Below are positions 1 through 8,900 of a stretch of 64,000 nt of DNA, in pieces. The notes under the pieces were generated by a model, which saw only the letters and a program-made list of their open reading frames with translations, had not been told where the DNA came from and made no database searches. Every line of letters begins with the position of its first letter. Positions within the stretch are counted from its first letter, which is position 1. The position numbers and the translations under genes are program-made. The stretch is from Polyangiaceae bacterium (lineage in GTDB: Bacteria > Myxococcota_A > Polyangia > Polyangiales > Polyangiaceae): NCBI GenBank assembly GCA_023150915.1, contig JAKLKA010000020.1:1-64000 (forward strand), written 5' to 3'.

Positions 1-249
1 GAGGCTTCCATGACCGGCGCGCAGATGTTGATCGAACAGGGCAAGGCCGAAGGGCTCGCGAAAGGCCGAGCTGAGGGTGAGGCCAAGGGCAAGGCGGAGC
101 TCCTGCTTCGGCAGATGCGGCGGAAGTACGGGAGGGTCCCGGCCTGGGTGGCCAAGCGCCTGCGCGGCGCGGCCAGCGCCGATCTGGACCGCTGGGCCGA
201 GCGCGTGGTCACCGAGGCTTCCCTCGACGCGGTGTTCGAAGGTCGCTAG
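1..249 (+). CDS. Rpn family recombination-promoting nuclease/putative transposase, C-terminal part (truncated by window start)
   Basis: Frame is open from base 1 (EASMTGAQMLIEQGKAEG...RKYGRVPAWVAKRLRGAASADLDRWAE). Near-identical to the C-terminus of the complete ORF at 55505-56479 (-). Confidence 0.8.
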   Translation, partial: EASMTGAQMLIEQGKAEGLAKGRAEGEAKGKAELLLRQMRRKYGRVPAWVAKRLRGAASADLDRWAERVVTEASLDAVFEGR

Positions 250-253
250 CCGG

Positions 254-1555
254 TCAGAGCCCGTACACCTTCGACCGATCGCCCGCCACGCCGCGCAGCG
301 CGTCGCGCGTGTCGACCACCAGCTTGGCTTCGCGCAGCAGGCGCTCGCGATCGAGGCGCTTGTGGTCGGTCACGACCACCACGCAGTCGTAGGGCGCGAA
401 GCTCGACGCGGGATCGACGCCGGCCATCTTCAGGCCCTCTTCGTCGAAGCTGGGCACGTGCGGGTCCATGTACGTGACCTCGGCGCCGCGCCCGATCAGA
501 TCGTGCATCACGTGGAAGGCGGGGCTCTCGCGCATGTCGTCCACGTCGCGCTTGTAGGCCACGCCGTAGATCAGCACCTTCGACCCCTTCACCGCCTTGC
601 GGTGGTCGTTCAGCGCCTCGGTGACGCGCTCGACCACGTAGGCCGGCATCGAGCTGTTGATGGTGTCGGCCAGCTCGATGAAGCGCGCCTGGTACTTCAG
701 CGTGCGGAGCTTCCACGACAGGTACAGGGGATCGATGGGGATGCAGTGCCCGCCCAGGCCCGGCCCCGGATAGAAGGGCATGAAGCCGAAGGGCTTGGTG
801 GCCGCGGCGCGGATCACCTCGAAGGGGTCGAGGCCCAGCCTGCGGCTCATCATCGCCACCTCGTTCACCAGGCCGATGTTCACTGCGCGGAAGGTGTTCT
901 CGAGCAGCTTCACCATCTCGGCGGCCTGGGTGCTCGAGACGGGCACCAGGGTGTCGATGATGTTCGAGTAGAGCTCCGTGGCCACGCGCAGGCACTCGGG
1001 CGTAGCCCCGCCGATCACCTTGGGCGTGTTCCGGGTCTTGTAGACCTCGTTGCCCGGATCGACGCGCTCGGGCGAGAACGCCACGAACACGTCCTTGCCC
1101 AGGACCGCGCCCTTCTCGGTGAGACGGGGCACCACCACCTCGTCCGTCGTCCCCGGGTAGGTCGTGCTCTCGAGCACGATCAGCATGCCCGGGTGCTGGT
1201 GCTTCACGATCTCGTCGGTGGCCGCGACGATGAAGCGCATGTCCGGATCTTTGGTCTTGTTGAGCGGCGTGGGCACGCACACGATCACCGCGTCGGCCTC
1301 GGCCAGGATGGCCGGGTCCGCGGTGGCCGCGAGCCGTCGCGCCTTCACGTGGGGCGCCAGATCGGCGGTGGGGACGTCCTGGATGTAGGACTCGCCGGCG
1401 TTGAGGAGGCGGACCTTCTCGCGGTCGTAGTCCAGGCCCGTGACCCGGAAGCCTGAGCGGGCGAGCTCGGCCACCAGGGGCAGGCCGACGTAGCCGATGC
1501 CCACGACGACGACGTGGGCGGATTTCTGCGCGATCTTATCGGAAAGGGTGGCCAT
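254..1555 (-). CDS. Nucleotide sugar dehydrogenase (UDP-N-acetylglucosamine/UDP-glucose 6-dehydrogenase family, WbpA-like)
   Basis: Rossmann motif VVVVGIGYVGLPLVAELARSGFRVTGLD; VCVPTPLNKTKDPD; GLGGHCIPIDPLYLSWK catalytic Cys motif. Confidence 0.92.
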   Translation of the reverse strand: MATLSDKIAQKSAHVVVVGIGYVGLPLVAELARSGFRVTGLDYDREKVRLLNAGESYIQDVPTADLAPHVKARRLAATADPAILAEADAVIVCVPTPLNKTKDPDMRFIVAATDEIVKHQHPGMLIVLESTTYPGTTDEVVVPRLTEKGAVLGKDVFVAFSPERVDPGNEVYKTRNTPKVIGGATPECLRVATELYSNIIDTLVPVSSTQAAEMVKLLENTFRAVNIGLVNEVAMMSRRLGLDPFEVIRAAATKPFGFMPFYPGPGLGGHCIPIDPLYLSWKLRTLKYQARFIELADTINSSMPAYVVERVTEALNDHRKAVKGSKVLIYGVAYKRDVDDMRESPAFHVMHDLIGRGAEVTYMDPHVPSFDEEGLKMAGVDPASSFAPYDCVVVVTDHKRLDRERLLREAKLVVDTRDALRGVAGDRSKVYGL

Positions 1556-1766
1556 GGCGTTTCCCCGGCGCGGGAGGGCGCGGACTTTACGAGAATCGGG
1601 CTTTGGATGCCAGGGCGAGGGTGGGGGTTCAGGGCTCGAGAGCGTCCGCGAATGGCGTCAAACCGCTGTGTGTCATAGCCGAGCGCCCAAGGCCACCCGC
1701 CGAAGGGGCGAAAGACCGCAACGTCGGCTGTGGGCGTGCTACTGACCCGTTCTGAGGTCCGCCGGC

Positions 1767-2480
1767 TTGAGGTTTCGGCATCTCGTTTCCAAGCTCTGCC
1801 CAACCGGCACGGCGCTTCCGGTCCTCGCAGGGCCGCTGCGCGGCGCGAAGTGGATCGTGGGAGCCGCAAGCGGAGCTGGAAAAGGGATGTCCGTCTTGGT
1901 CAACCAAGCCGAACCGAGGCTGCTCGCCGTGGCGAGGAGCTGGTTGACGCCTGCGAGCGTGTCGCTCGACTTGGGAGCCAACGTCGGCCTATATACGCTG
2001 CTTTTCGCGCGATACGGCGCGCACGTGCACGCCTTCGAGCCGGTCCCTCGTAACATCGCCTACCTGTTCCGCCACTGCGAGCTGAACCGCGCGAGCAACG
2101 TCACCATCTTGCCTTGGGCTGTTTCGGATCACCTCGACCTGGCCAGATTCCAGATCGGGCGCTCCAACGCTCTGGGGCGCCTGAGCGAAGCCGGCAACCT
2201 CCCCGTTGTCTCGATGAGCCTCGACAAGTACGCGAGGGCGATGGACCGCACGCCTAACCTGCTGAAGATCGACGTGGAGGGTGCCGAGGAGCGCGTGCTC
2301 GAAGGTGGAAGGTACCTACTGTATGAGGCTCGTCCGAAGATCCTGCTCTCGGTTCACGGGCCAGCGGCGCGGGCAGCGTGCCAGCGCCTGCTGGGAGAAC
2401 ATGGCTATCGCCTAACGCCCCTCGACAACCCCAACGCCGGCGAGGCGAAAAACTTCGCCTGCTTGCCAAGCTCAAGCTGA
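1767..2480 (+). CDS. FkbM family methyltransferase
   Basis: SLDLGANVGLYTLLFARYGAHVHAFEPVPRN and LLKIDVEGAEERVLEGG motifs typical of FkbM methyltransferases. Confidence 0.9.
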   Translation: MRFRHLVSKLCPTGTALPVLAGPLRGAKWIVGAASGAGKGMSVLVNQAEPRLLAVARSWLTPASVSLDLGANVGLYTLLFARYGAHVHAFEPVPRNIAYLFRHCELNRASNVTILPWAVSDHLDLARFQIGRSNALGRLSEAGNLPVVSMSLDKYARAMDRTPNLLKIDVEGAEERVLEGGRYLLYEARPKILLSVHGPAARAACQRLLGEHGYRLTPLDNPNAGEAKNFACLPSSS

Positions 2481-2488
2481 GGCGACTC

Positions 2489-2656
2489 TCAGGAGTCCGG
2501 TCCGCCGCCAGCCAGATCAGACTCGCCTCCACCCCCGTGAGTGAGGTCTCGCAGCGAGCCCAACTCCACCAGTCGAGGCGCCTCGTAGCCGCGGGGCTCA
2601 GGCGTCCGCTCGGGGTTCTGGTCGATCGGCTTGTTGGGCTCATGCCCATGTGACAT
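2489..2656 (-). CDS. Lasso-peptide-type RiPP precursor (55 aa): leader MSHGHEPNKPIDQNPERTPEPRGYEAPRLVELGSLRDLTH, predicted core GGGGESDLAGGGPDS
   Basis: Translated by hand from the minus strand; below the ORF-track cutoff. Leader motif Y-x2-P-x-L-x3-G-x5-T (YEAPRLVELGSLRDLT) with Thr at penultimate leader position, core starting with Gly and Asp at core position 7. SD-like AGGGAG 7 nt upstream of ATG. Start overlaps the 3' end of the cyclase gene; stop TGA is tca at 2489-2491 on the + strand. Confidence 0.88.
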   Translation of the reverse strand: MSHGHEPNKPIDQNPERTPEPRGYEAPRLVELGSLRDLTHGGGGESDLAGGGPDS

Positions 2657-4337
2657 GGCGGGACTCCCTCTGCACCCCTCTACAGGTGCGGACGGCAGAG
2701 ATGATATTCAACAGAACTCTCAGGCGCAACGCATCTCTTGCGGCAAGCGCAGCCGGGGCGCGTTCGAGCCAGTCATCTCTCACGATTCCGGCTAGCTCCG
2801 GCGGCAGAGGCTCGCTCCAGTCCAGGTCTTGGGCAGGGTCGTGCCAGACGTGTTTGGGGGTCTCGGAGCAATGGCGGGGGACGACCCCCCGGAACGCCGC
2901 TCGAACCAAGCGTTTAGGCTCCGCATTCGTCAGCTCGAGGGGGTCGCAGCGGTACGCGAGCTCGATGACCTCACGGTTGAAGAAGGGGAAATAGCGCCGA
3001 ATCCCCAGGCCGCTGCACACCTCCCAGTTCTGCACCGTCGCCACGCCGGTGTGCAGGACTCGGTGGGTCAGGTAGGGGCGGTCGGATCGCGACTTGGCGA
3101 AGGCGGCTTGCTCGGCTCGTGCTTGGTCTCGGTACTCCGCTGCCGCGGCCCTCGCCAGGAAGCTCGGCGGCGTCAGGCTGCTCAACAGCGGCGCCCGGCG
3201 GAATGTGCGCCGCAGTCGGAAGCTGGACCAGAACCGAATCGCACCCGTCCGCGGGAGCGCCTTCGGGTACGCAAGAGCGGCCGAGCGTGGACTTGCGGAC
3301 GATGCCCAATCGAACAGGGCGGGGCCTCCCCCCAAGTGCTCGTCACAGCCTTCTCCCCCGAAGAGGCAGCCCAGCGGCTCAGCCTGAGCGATCGCGGGCA
3401 GCAGGCACAAGACCGGGTGCGCCACGGTCCAAACAACCACCGGAGCACCGCGGAGATACTCCATCCGGCGCGACGGGGAGATCTCCCTCTCCCAGGTCCG
3501 GCGCGCATGCGGTCCAATCTCCGCGCGCAGCCTGGCGAGGCGCGTGCTGACCCAGTCCAGCGCCGCGCCGGGAGGCGGCACCAGTGTCAGCGTGCTGAAG
3601 TCGAGCCCCAACGGACCCGCGGTCAGGGAGGCGAGGACGGACGAGTCGAAACCTCCGCTGAGGGCGAGGAGGTTCTTCCCGGAAGCGTCGAGCGTTCGCT
3701 GCAGGCCGTCGAGGACAACCCTCCGCAGCTCAGCGGCGTGATCCTCGAAGGTGACGTTGGCGGACTCCCTCGACGGGGGCACCCACCATTTCGTGGATCT
3801 CAGCGCGCCGCCCTTCGTCCACCGCAACACGCTGCCGCTCGCGAGCAGCTCCACTGAGGCGAGTGGGGTTCGCCCCGCGGGGGGCATGAATGCCAGTCTG
3901 CTCAGGACGGCGAGGGCGAGAGGGTCCAATCGCGGCTCTTCCGGCATGAACCGAGCGAGATCGGTCAGCCGGCTCGAGACACCGAGCATGGCGCGGCCGT
4001 GCCAGACGAACAACGGCGATGTTCCAACCGCGGCCCTCACGAAGTGCGCTTCGTTCGGTGATCGAAACCACGCGAACGTGAAGTCGCCCGGCAACGCGCG
4101 CAGCGAGCCCTCCAGCGTTCGCTGCCCCAGCTCGGACGTCGTAACGCCTGCCAATCGCTCCGCGCCCTCGACGAAGAAGACGGAGTCGCGGCGCGCGCGC
4201 AGTGAGCCGCCAGAGTGCGCGACGACCCAGCTATCGCCACGCCTCTCGACGTGATCGAAGACCCCTGAGGCGAGGAGCTTCGCTTCGAGCTCGCCGAGCG
4301 CCGCTGAATCGGGGGAGTGGAAGGCCAGGAGTCTCAT
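2640..4337 (-). CDS. Asparagine synthetase-like lasso cyclase (C protein)
   Basis: LLALSGGFDSSVLASL PP-loop (SGGxDS) ATP-binding motif. N-terminal domain starts MRLLAFHS without the catalytic Cys2 of glutamine-hydrolysing AsnB, as in lasso cyclases. Start chosen at internal Met giving an ATGA overlap with the kinase gene. Confidence 0.85.
   Translation of the reverse strand: MRLLAFHSPDSAALGELEAKLLASGVFDHVERRGDSWVVAHSGGSLRARRDSVFFVEGAERLAGVTTSELGQRTLEGSLRALPGDFTFAWFRSPNEAHFVRAAVGTSPLFVWHGRAMLGVSSRLTDLARFMPEEPRLDPLALAVLSRLAFMPPAGRTPLASVELLASGSVLRWTKGGALRSTKWWVPPSRESANVTFEDHAAELRRVVLDGLQRTLDASGKNLLALSGGFDSSVLASLTAGPLGLDFSTLTLVPPPGAALDWVSTRLARLRAEIGPHARRTWEREISPSRRMEYLRGAPVVVWTVAHPVLCLLPAIAQAEPLGCLFGGEGCDEHLGGGPALFDWASSASPRSAALAYPKALPRTGAIRFWSSFRLRRTFRRAPLLSSLTPPSFLARAAAAEYRDQARAEQAAFAKSRSDRPYLTHRVLHTGVATVQNWEVCSGLGIRRYFPFFNREVIELAYRCDPLELTNAEPKRLVRAAFRGVVPRHCSETPKHVWHDPAQDLDWSEPLPPELAGIVRDDWLERAPAALAARDALRLRVLLNIISAVRTCRGVQRESRHVTWA
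2664..2669 (-). promoter_or_regulatory. Shine-Dalgarno-like ribosome binding site (AGGGAG) for the RiPP precursor
   Basis: Minus strand reads ...AGGGAGTCCCGCC-ATG; 7-nt spacer to the start codon at 2656. Confidence 0.6.
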
Positions 4338-5230
4338 CGGCCTCGCAACACGTCGAGCAGCGCGTGCGACGCGGATTCGTCGAAGGCGAGGCGGGGTAGA
4401 TCGGCACGGTAGACTGGAATCGATCGCGCCAGCGATGCGAGCTGAGCGTGAAGGCGCGAAAGGACCTCGCGGTCCGTCCACTCCGGAACCCGTGACGCCG
4501 CCAACAGCGACCGGACCGCTTCGACTCCACGCAGCCTCAGAAGCGCGGGCGTTCGTCTGCCCACATCGAACCTCGGGATCACGATCGTATCAAGGGGGTC
4601 AGCGGTCGCGTTCCCACCGGGTGGCGACAGTGCCAACCGGCCGTCGTGCGTCTCCTCCGCATCCCAGGTCGGCAGAGCCTCGGCGATCTCCCGCACGCGC
4701 TCTCGAAGCCGGAGGCGCGCGGTTCCAGTGAAACAACGTAGACCAGTCTGATCGATGGCGACGCGGAGCACGTCGTCCGCGACCAGCCGAGCTCCGCTCA
4801 GGCACATCAGGGCTGCGAGTGTGGTCTTGCCAGCGCCAGAGGCACCGACGAAAGCCACAGTTCGGCCATCCAGAGAAACGGCGCTCGCGTGGAGGGGTAG
4901 GTCCCCTCGGGCGTTCAGTACGACCGAGAGCGCGAGTCCCTCGACCACGGCGCTGATTTGCTCGGTAGTCGGAGTGCGCTCGAACACGTCGATCCGGTCG
5001 GGTCCCACGGCGAAGGTCGCAACGTCCGGCACATCGACCGTGAACCCGGTGGGCGCCCGATGGATGGTGAAGCCCGATGAACCCGACCGACCTCCCACGC
5101 TGTCGGACTGCGACACGGGTTCGACCGCGGTCTTCGCGACGCGAACGTCGATCCGACTGGCGGACGGCTCCCAACCCGCGAGCGCGTAGTCCGACAGAAT
5201 CTCGAGCCCGTGCAGCGCGACGCGATGCAT
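4334..5230 (-). CDS. HPr kinase/phosphorylase-like protein (lasso-peptide kinase type)
   Basis: VAFVGASGAGKTTLAALM P-loop preceded by LPLHASAVSLDGRTVAFVGASGAGK, followed by GARLVADDVL, the characteristic layout of HprK-like kinases in RiPP/EPS loci. Confidence 0.88.
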   Translation of the reverse strand: MHRVALHGLEILSDYALAGWEPSASRIDVRVAKTAVEPVSQSDSVGGRSGSSGFTIHRAPTGFTVDVPDVATFAVGPDRIDVFERTPTTEQISAVVEGLALSVVLNARGDLPLHASAVSLDGRTVAFVGASGAGKTTLAALMCLSGARLVADDVLRVAIDQTGLRCFTGTARLRLRERVREIAEALPTWDAEETHDGRLALSPPGGNATADPLDTIVIPRFDVGRRTPALLRLRGVEAVRSLLAASRVPEWTDREVLSRLHAQLASLARSIPVYRADLPRLAFDESASHALLDVLRGR

Positions 5231-5248
5231 CTCCAGCCGCTCCGGAAC

Positions 5249-5617
5249 TCAGCTCAGTGCTTGGTACTCGCCATGGCTCGGCTCGCCGACAGGTGTCCCC
5301 TCGATCTCGATCCAGGCGTGCGCGACGATTCCATCACCTCGCCGTCGCACGCCGATTCGAAGCACGGGACCGTGCTCTCGGAGCAATGCCCCGAGCACGA
5401 GAGACCGCCGCAAGCAGCGCCCCCGCCGTGGCCAGACGCCGAGCACGCGGTCGGTTGCTGCGACGACCCCGTGGACCTCGCGGGATGGCGGGCCGCTCGA
5501 TGCCGTCGGCGTCGTGCCCAGCCCAAGCCACCGAGACAGCCGATTCACTGACACCACGCGCAACCCCGTCTCTACCAGGACGCCAAGGCAGGCAGCTTGC
5601 AGGTGCTCGAACATCAC
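5249..5617 (-). CDS. Lasso peptide biosynthesis B2 protein (transglutaminase-like leader peptidase)
   Basis: RRGRCLRRSLVLGALLREHGPVLRIGVRRRGDGIVAHAWIEIEGTPVG: Cys (RCLRRSL) and His (AHAWIE) motifs of B2 proteases. Confidence 0.9.
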   Translation of the reverse strand: MMFEHLQAACLGVLVETGLRVVSVNRLSRWLGLGTTPTASSGPPSREVHGVVAATDRVLGVWPRRGRCLRRSLVLGALLREHGPVLRIGVRRRGDGIVAHAWIEIEGTPVGEPSHGEYQALS

Positions 5618-5910
5618 TTTGGTTCGTCCGGTACCAAGAGGCCGCGTCGCGTCAACTCGTTGACGAGCGCAGATAGATCCCGCGCAACGGTCTCCTCGTC
5701 GACACCGAATTCGGTCGCTACCACAGATATGATGCGCGGCGCGCTTGCAGATTCACTCAGAAGCTGCCACATGCGCGTGCCCGTTGGGTTCAGTCCGAAA
5801 TACCTTCCACTTTCCAGGTGCAAGAGCACCGCCTCGCCGTCCACCACCTCACTCAGCACGCCGGGCGGCACTGTGAAGCCGCACGGTTGGTGTGAGTGGG
5901 GCGCTGTCAT
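5614..5910 (-). CDS. PqqD family protein (RiPP recognition element, lasso B1)
   Basis: GVLSEVVDGEAVLLHLESGRYFGLNPTGTRMWQLL...VDEETVARDLSALVNELTRRGLLV is PqqD/RRE-like; ATGA overlap with the B2 gene. Confidence 0.9.
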   Translation of the reverse strand: MTAPHSHQPCGFTVPPGVLSEVVDGEAVLLHLESGRYFGLNPTGTRMWQLLSESASAPRIISVVATEFGVDEETVARDLSALVNELTRRGLLVPDEPK

Positions 5911-5995
5911 TGGCGCTCTCTAGCACCTTCGGCAGCCGTAGACACGCGAGGCGCACTAGCTATACTGCACTGGGTTTTCGTCTGGGGAGTTCTTC

Positions 5996-8900
5996 ATGAG
6001 AAATAGCGCGTTCTTGGCCTGCTTCGCGGTTGCCATGTCTTTCGGTTTCGCCACGGGTTGCGGAGATGGGGAAGAAGGGGGCAGTGGCGGTAGTGGGACT
6101 GGTGGCACAGGCGGGACCGGCGGAGACGGCGGCAAGTGCCCGAACCTGAGCTTCACGGCCCCGACGTCAGGGACCAAGCTCGGCGCCGGCGCCGACAAGG
6201 ACGGCGACTGTTCCAACGGTATTCAGGTCGACGTCGCGGTGTCGACCAGCGCCAAGGACGGCGCTGCGGCGACTCTGCGCGCCGACGGACAGTCCGTCGG
6301 AACCGCTACAGCCGCTGGCTCGAAGCTCCTGTTCAAGGACGTGCAGCTGGCGTCCTCAGGGTCCACGACGCTCGAAGTCGAGCTCGATGACGACCCGTCG
6401 TGCACGGCGACCATCGACGTCACTTCGGAGTGCGGGGGCGCGGCGTGCGAGATCAGCAAGCCGGTCGTGAGCGCTACTCATCCCGAGCTGAATGGCGTGC
6501 CGGTCGCGGAGGGTGGCGACCGGGTCAGCGCCCCTGGGCAGGACTACCAAGTCGCGTTCGAGGTCAAGACGACCATCGAAGACGGACAGCCCGTGACCCT
6601 GACCGTCGATGGGAAGGCACAAGCCGCCGTCGCGCTGGCTCAGGGCGGGACCGCGAAGTTCGCCGGTGTCACGCTGGTCCCGGATGGGGACCACGAGGTC
6701 TCAGCGACCTGCGCGCCGAAGGTCGGCTCGAATGGCACGAGCGCCAAGGTGAAGCTGCCGGTCGATACGACGCCACCTGATCTCGTCAACGCGACCCCAG
6801 TCGACGATACGTTCATCGGCCCGACGGAGGACGTGAACCCCTCCAAGACCGGACTGCAGTTCAAGGTTTGTGGTGAATCGACCGCCGCAGATGCGGTGGA
6901 CCTGCCTGCGTCCCTCGGTGCAGGCAAGGACAACTTCTGCGTGGCCATCGGAACGGCCTCGCCCCAGTGCAGCGCGGCCCAGGCCGGCGCAGTTGGTGGA
7001 AAGAACGGCGGCTGCGTCGAGCTCGACTGCCCCGGTGGAGCGCCCTTCGACCTGAACGTCACCCTCAAGGACGACGCCGGGAACCCGACGATCAAGTCGC
7101 TCAAGGGGATTCGATGCGCGTCGTCGCTCCCCGGCGTTCAAATCATCGAGCCGGTAGACGGGACGGGCTCCGACGTCTCGAAGCACATCCTCGCCGCGAC
7201 GGCGACCCAGGTTCGAAAGGACCAGGACGGGACCAAGGCGGGCGCACAGTATTCCGTGACAGCCTGCTCTAACGTTGCGGGTACCGGGACTCTCCGGGCA
7301 GGAATCAGTGGAAGCACACTCACTGTGGTTGCCAGCAACGTGGCCACGGCTCCCGCGCAGGCGTCGGACAACTGCCCCGCCGGCTACGGCCACGTCGTGA
7401 AGTTCACGAATGCCGACCTTCCGGACAGCACGGTCACGACGGACGGGAAGAACGCACTCGTCGCGGGGACCGAGCTCGAGGTCGAGGTGACCGACGTGAG
7501 CACCGCGAAGGGCAAGAGCCCGGCCGTGAAGGTGTGGGTCGATTCGACAGCGCCGAACATTTATGCGTGGGTGCCGGCCGACCTGTGCGGGAAGCTGTTC
7601 CAGAGCCCGACCGACGTCACGCAGAACGTCGTGTTCGGTTCCACGAACTCTCCGGTAGCGCTCACGGTGACGAGCAACGGCACTCCCGCGAACTACACGG
7701 AGACGAGCTGGGCGAATGGCTTCAGTACGTTCAACAACGTCACTTTCAAGGTCGGCTCCAATGACATCGCGGCGACCACGACAGAGCCGTCTGGGAACAC
7801 CGCGGCGCTGAAGACTCCCTGTGCCGCGATGGTGGGCAATCCCCCAGTCGTGACCTGGACGGCTCCGACCCAGTCGAGCGCGTTGAATGCGTCAACGGAC
7901 GGGGACGGCGGAACGGCGGGCTGGCAAGGGGCGGTCTCGGTGCAGACCGACATCGGCGGCTCCGGCGCGACGGTCACCTTCACGGTGACGTGCGGCGCGA
8001 CGGAAACGACGCTCGGAACCGCGAACGTGAATGCCTCCGGAGTCGCGTCGCTCGCCAACGTCACCCTGCCGGAGTGTGGTTCTGCGACGCTCAAGGCGAC
8101 GACGAGCTCGGTAGCAGGGAAGGGTGTCGGTACCTCCTCGTTGGCCAACAAGGTTGTTGACACCGTGGCCCCCAGCGCTGCCACGGGGATCACCGCAACC
8201 GTCAAGGACCGCCGTGCCACGAGCTTCACCCTTTCCTGGACGGCTCCGGGCGACGGGTCAGCGACGGTCGCGGGCTACGACATTCGCGTGTCCAAGTCGC
8301 CCATCACGGCCGGCAACTTCTCTGCTGCCGAAGCCGTCACCTACTCGGGCACGCCGAAGGCCGCGGGGCAAGTCGAGACGCTGACGGTGAACGGCCGGGT
8401 GATCGAAACGGGCTACTACTTTGCTGTCGCGGCCATCGATGCGGGTGGCAACAAGGGGACCATCGCAGCTACCGCGAGCGCAGCCAAGGCCACCTTCAAC
8501 CAGACGATCCTGTCGGGTGGGACCGGCGAACGGATGGGCTTCAGAGTCGACGGGGCGTCCAGCATCAATGGCGACTCGTTGTCGGATCTGATCGTTGGCA
8601 CCGCGGGCCAGAACAAGGCCTACGCTTGGTTCGGCTCGGCCACCGGGTACGCGACGGCTCCGTCTATCACCTTTACAGGCGCCTCCGGCACCTCATTTGG
8701 GATCGCGGCGACTCCTGTCGGTGACATCGACGGTGATGGCTTGGTCGATGTCGCCATCGGCGCGTCGGCGGACGCGGGCCGAGGGCGCGTGTACGTCTTC
8801 AAGGGCCGCGCCAACTGGGCGGCGTCTTACTCCCAGGCCCAAGCCGACTACGTCATTGACGTCGATCCCGTCGCGGACTCGAAGTTCACGGCGTCGAGCT

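Noticed and set aside
2254-2649. 131-aa minus-strand ORF and 91-aa plus-strand ORF (2378-2653) over the same region
   Set aside because: Overlap the precursor in other frames, run into the FkbM gene and show no recognisable motif; the 55-aa ORF has a leader motif, RBS and context.
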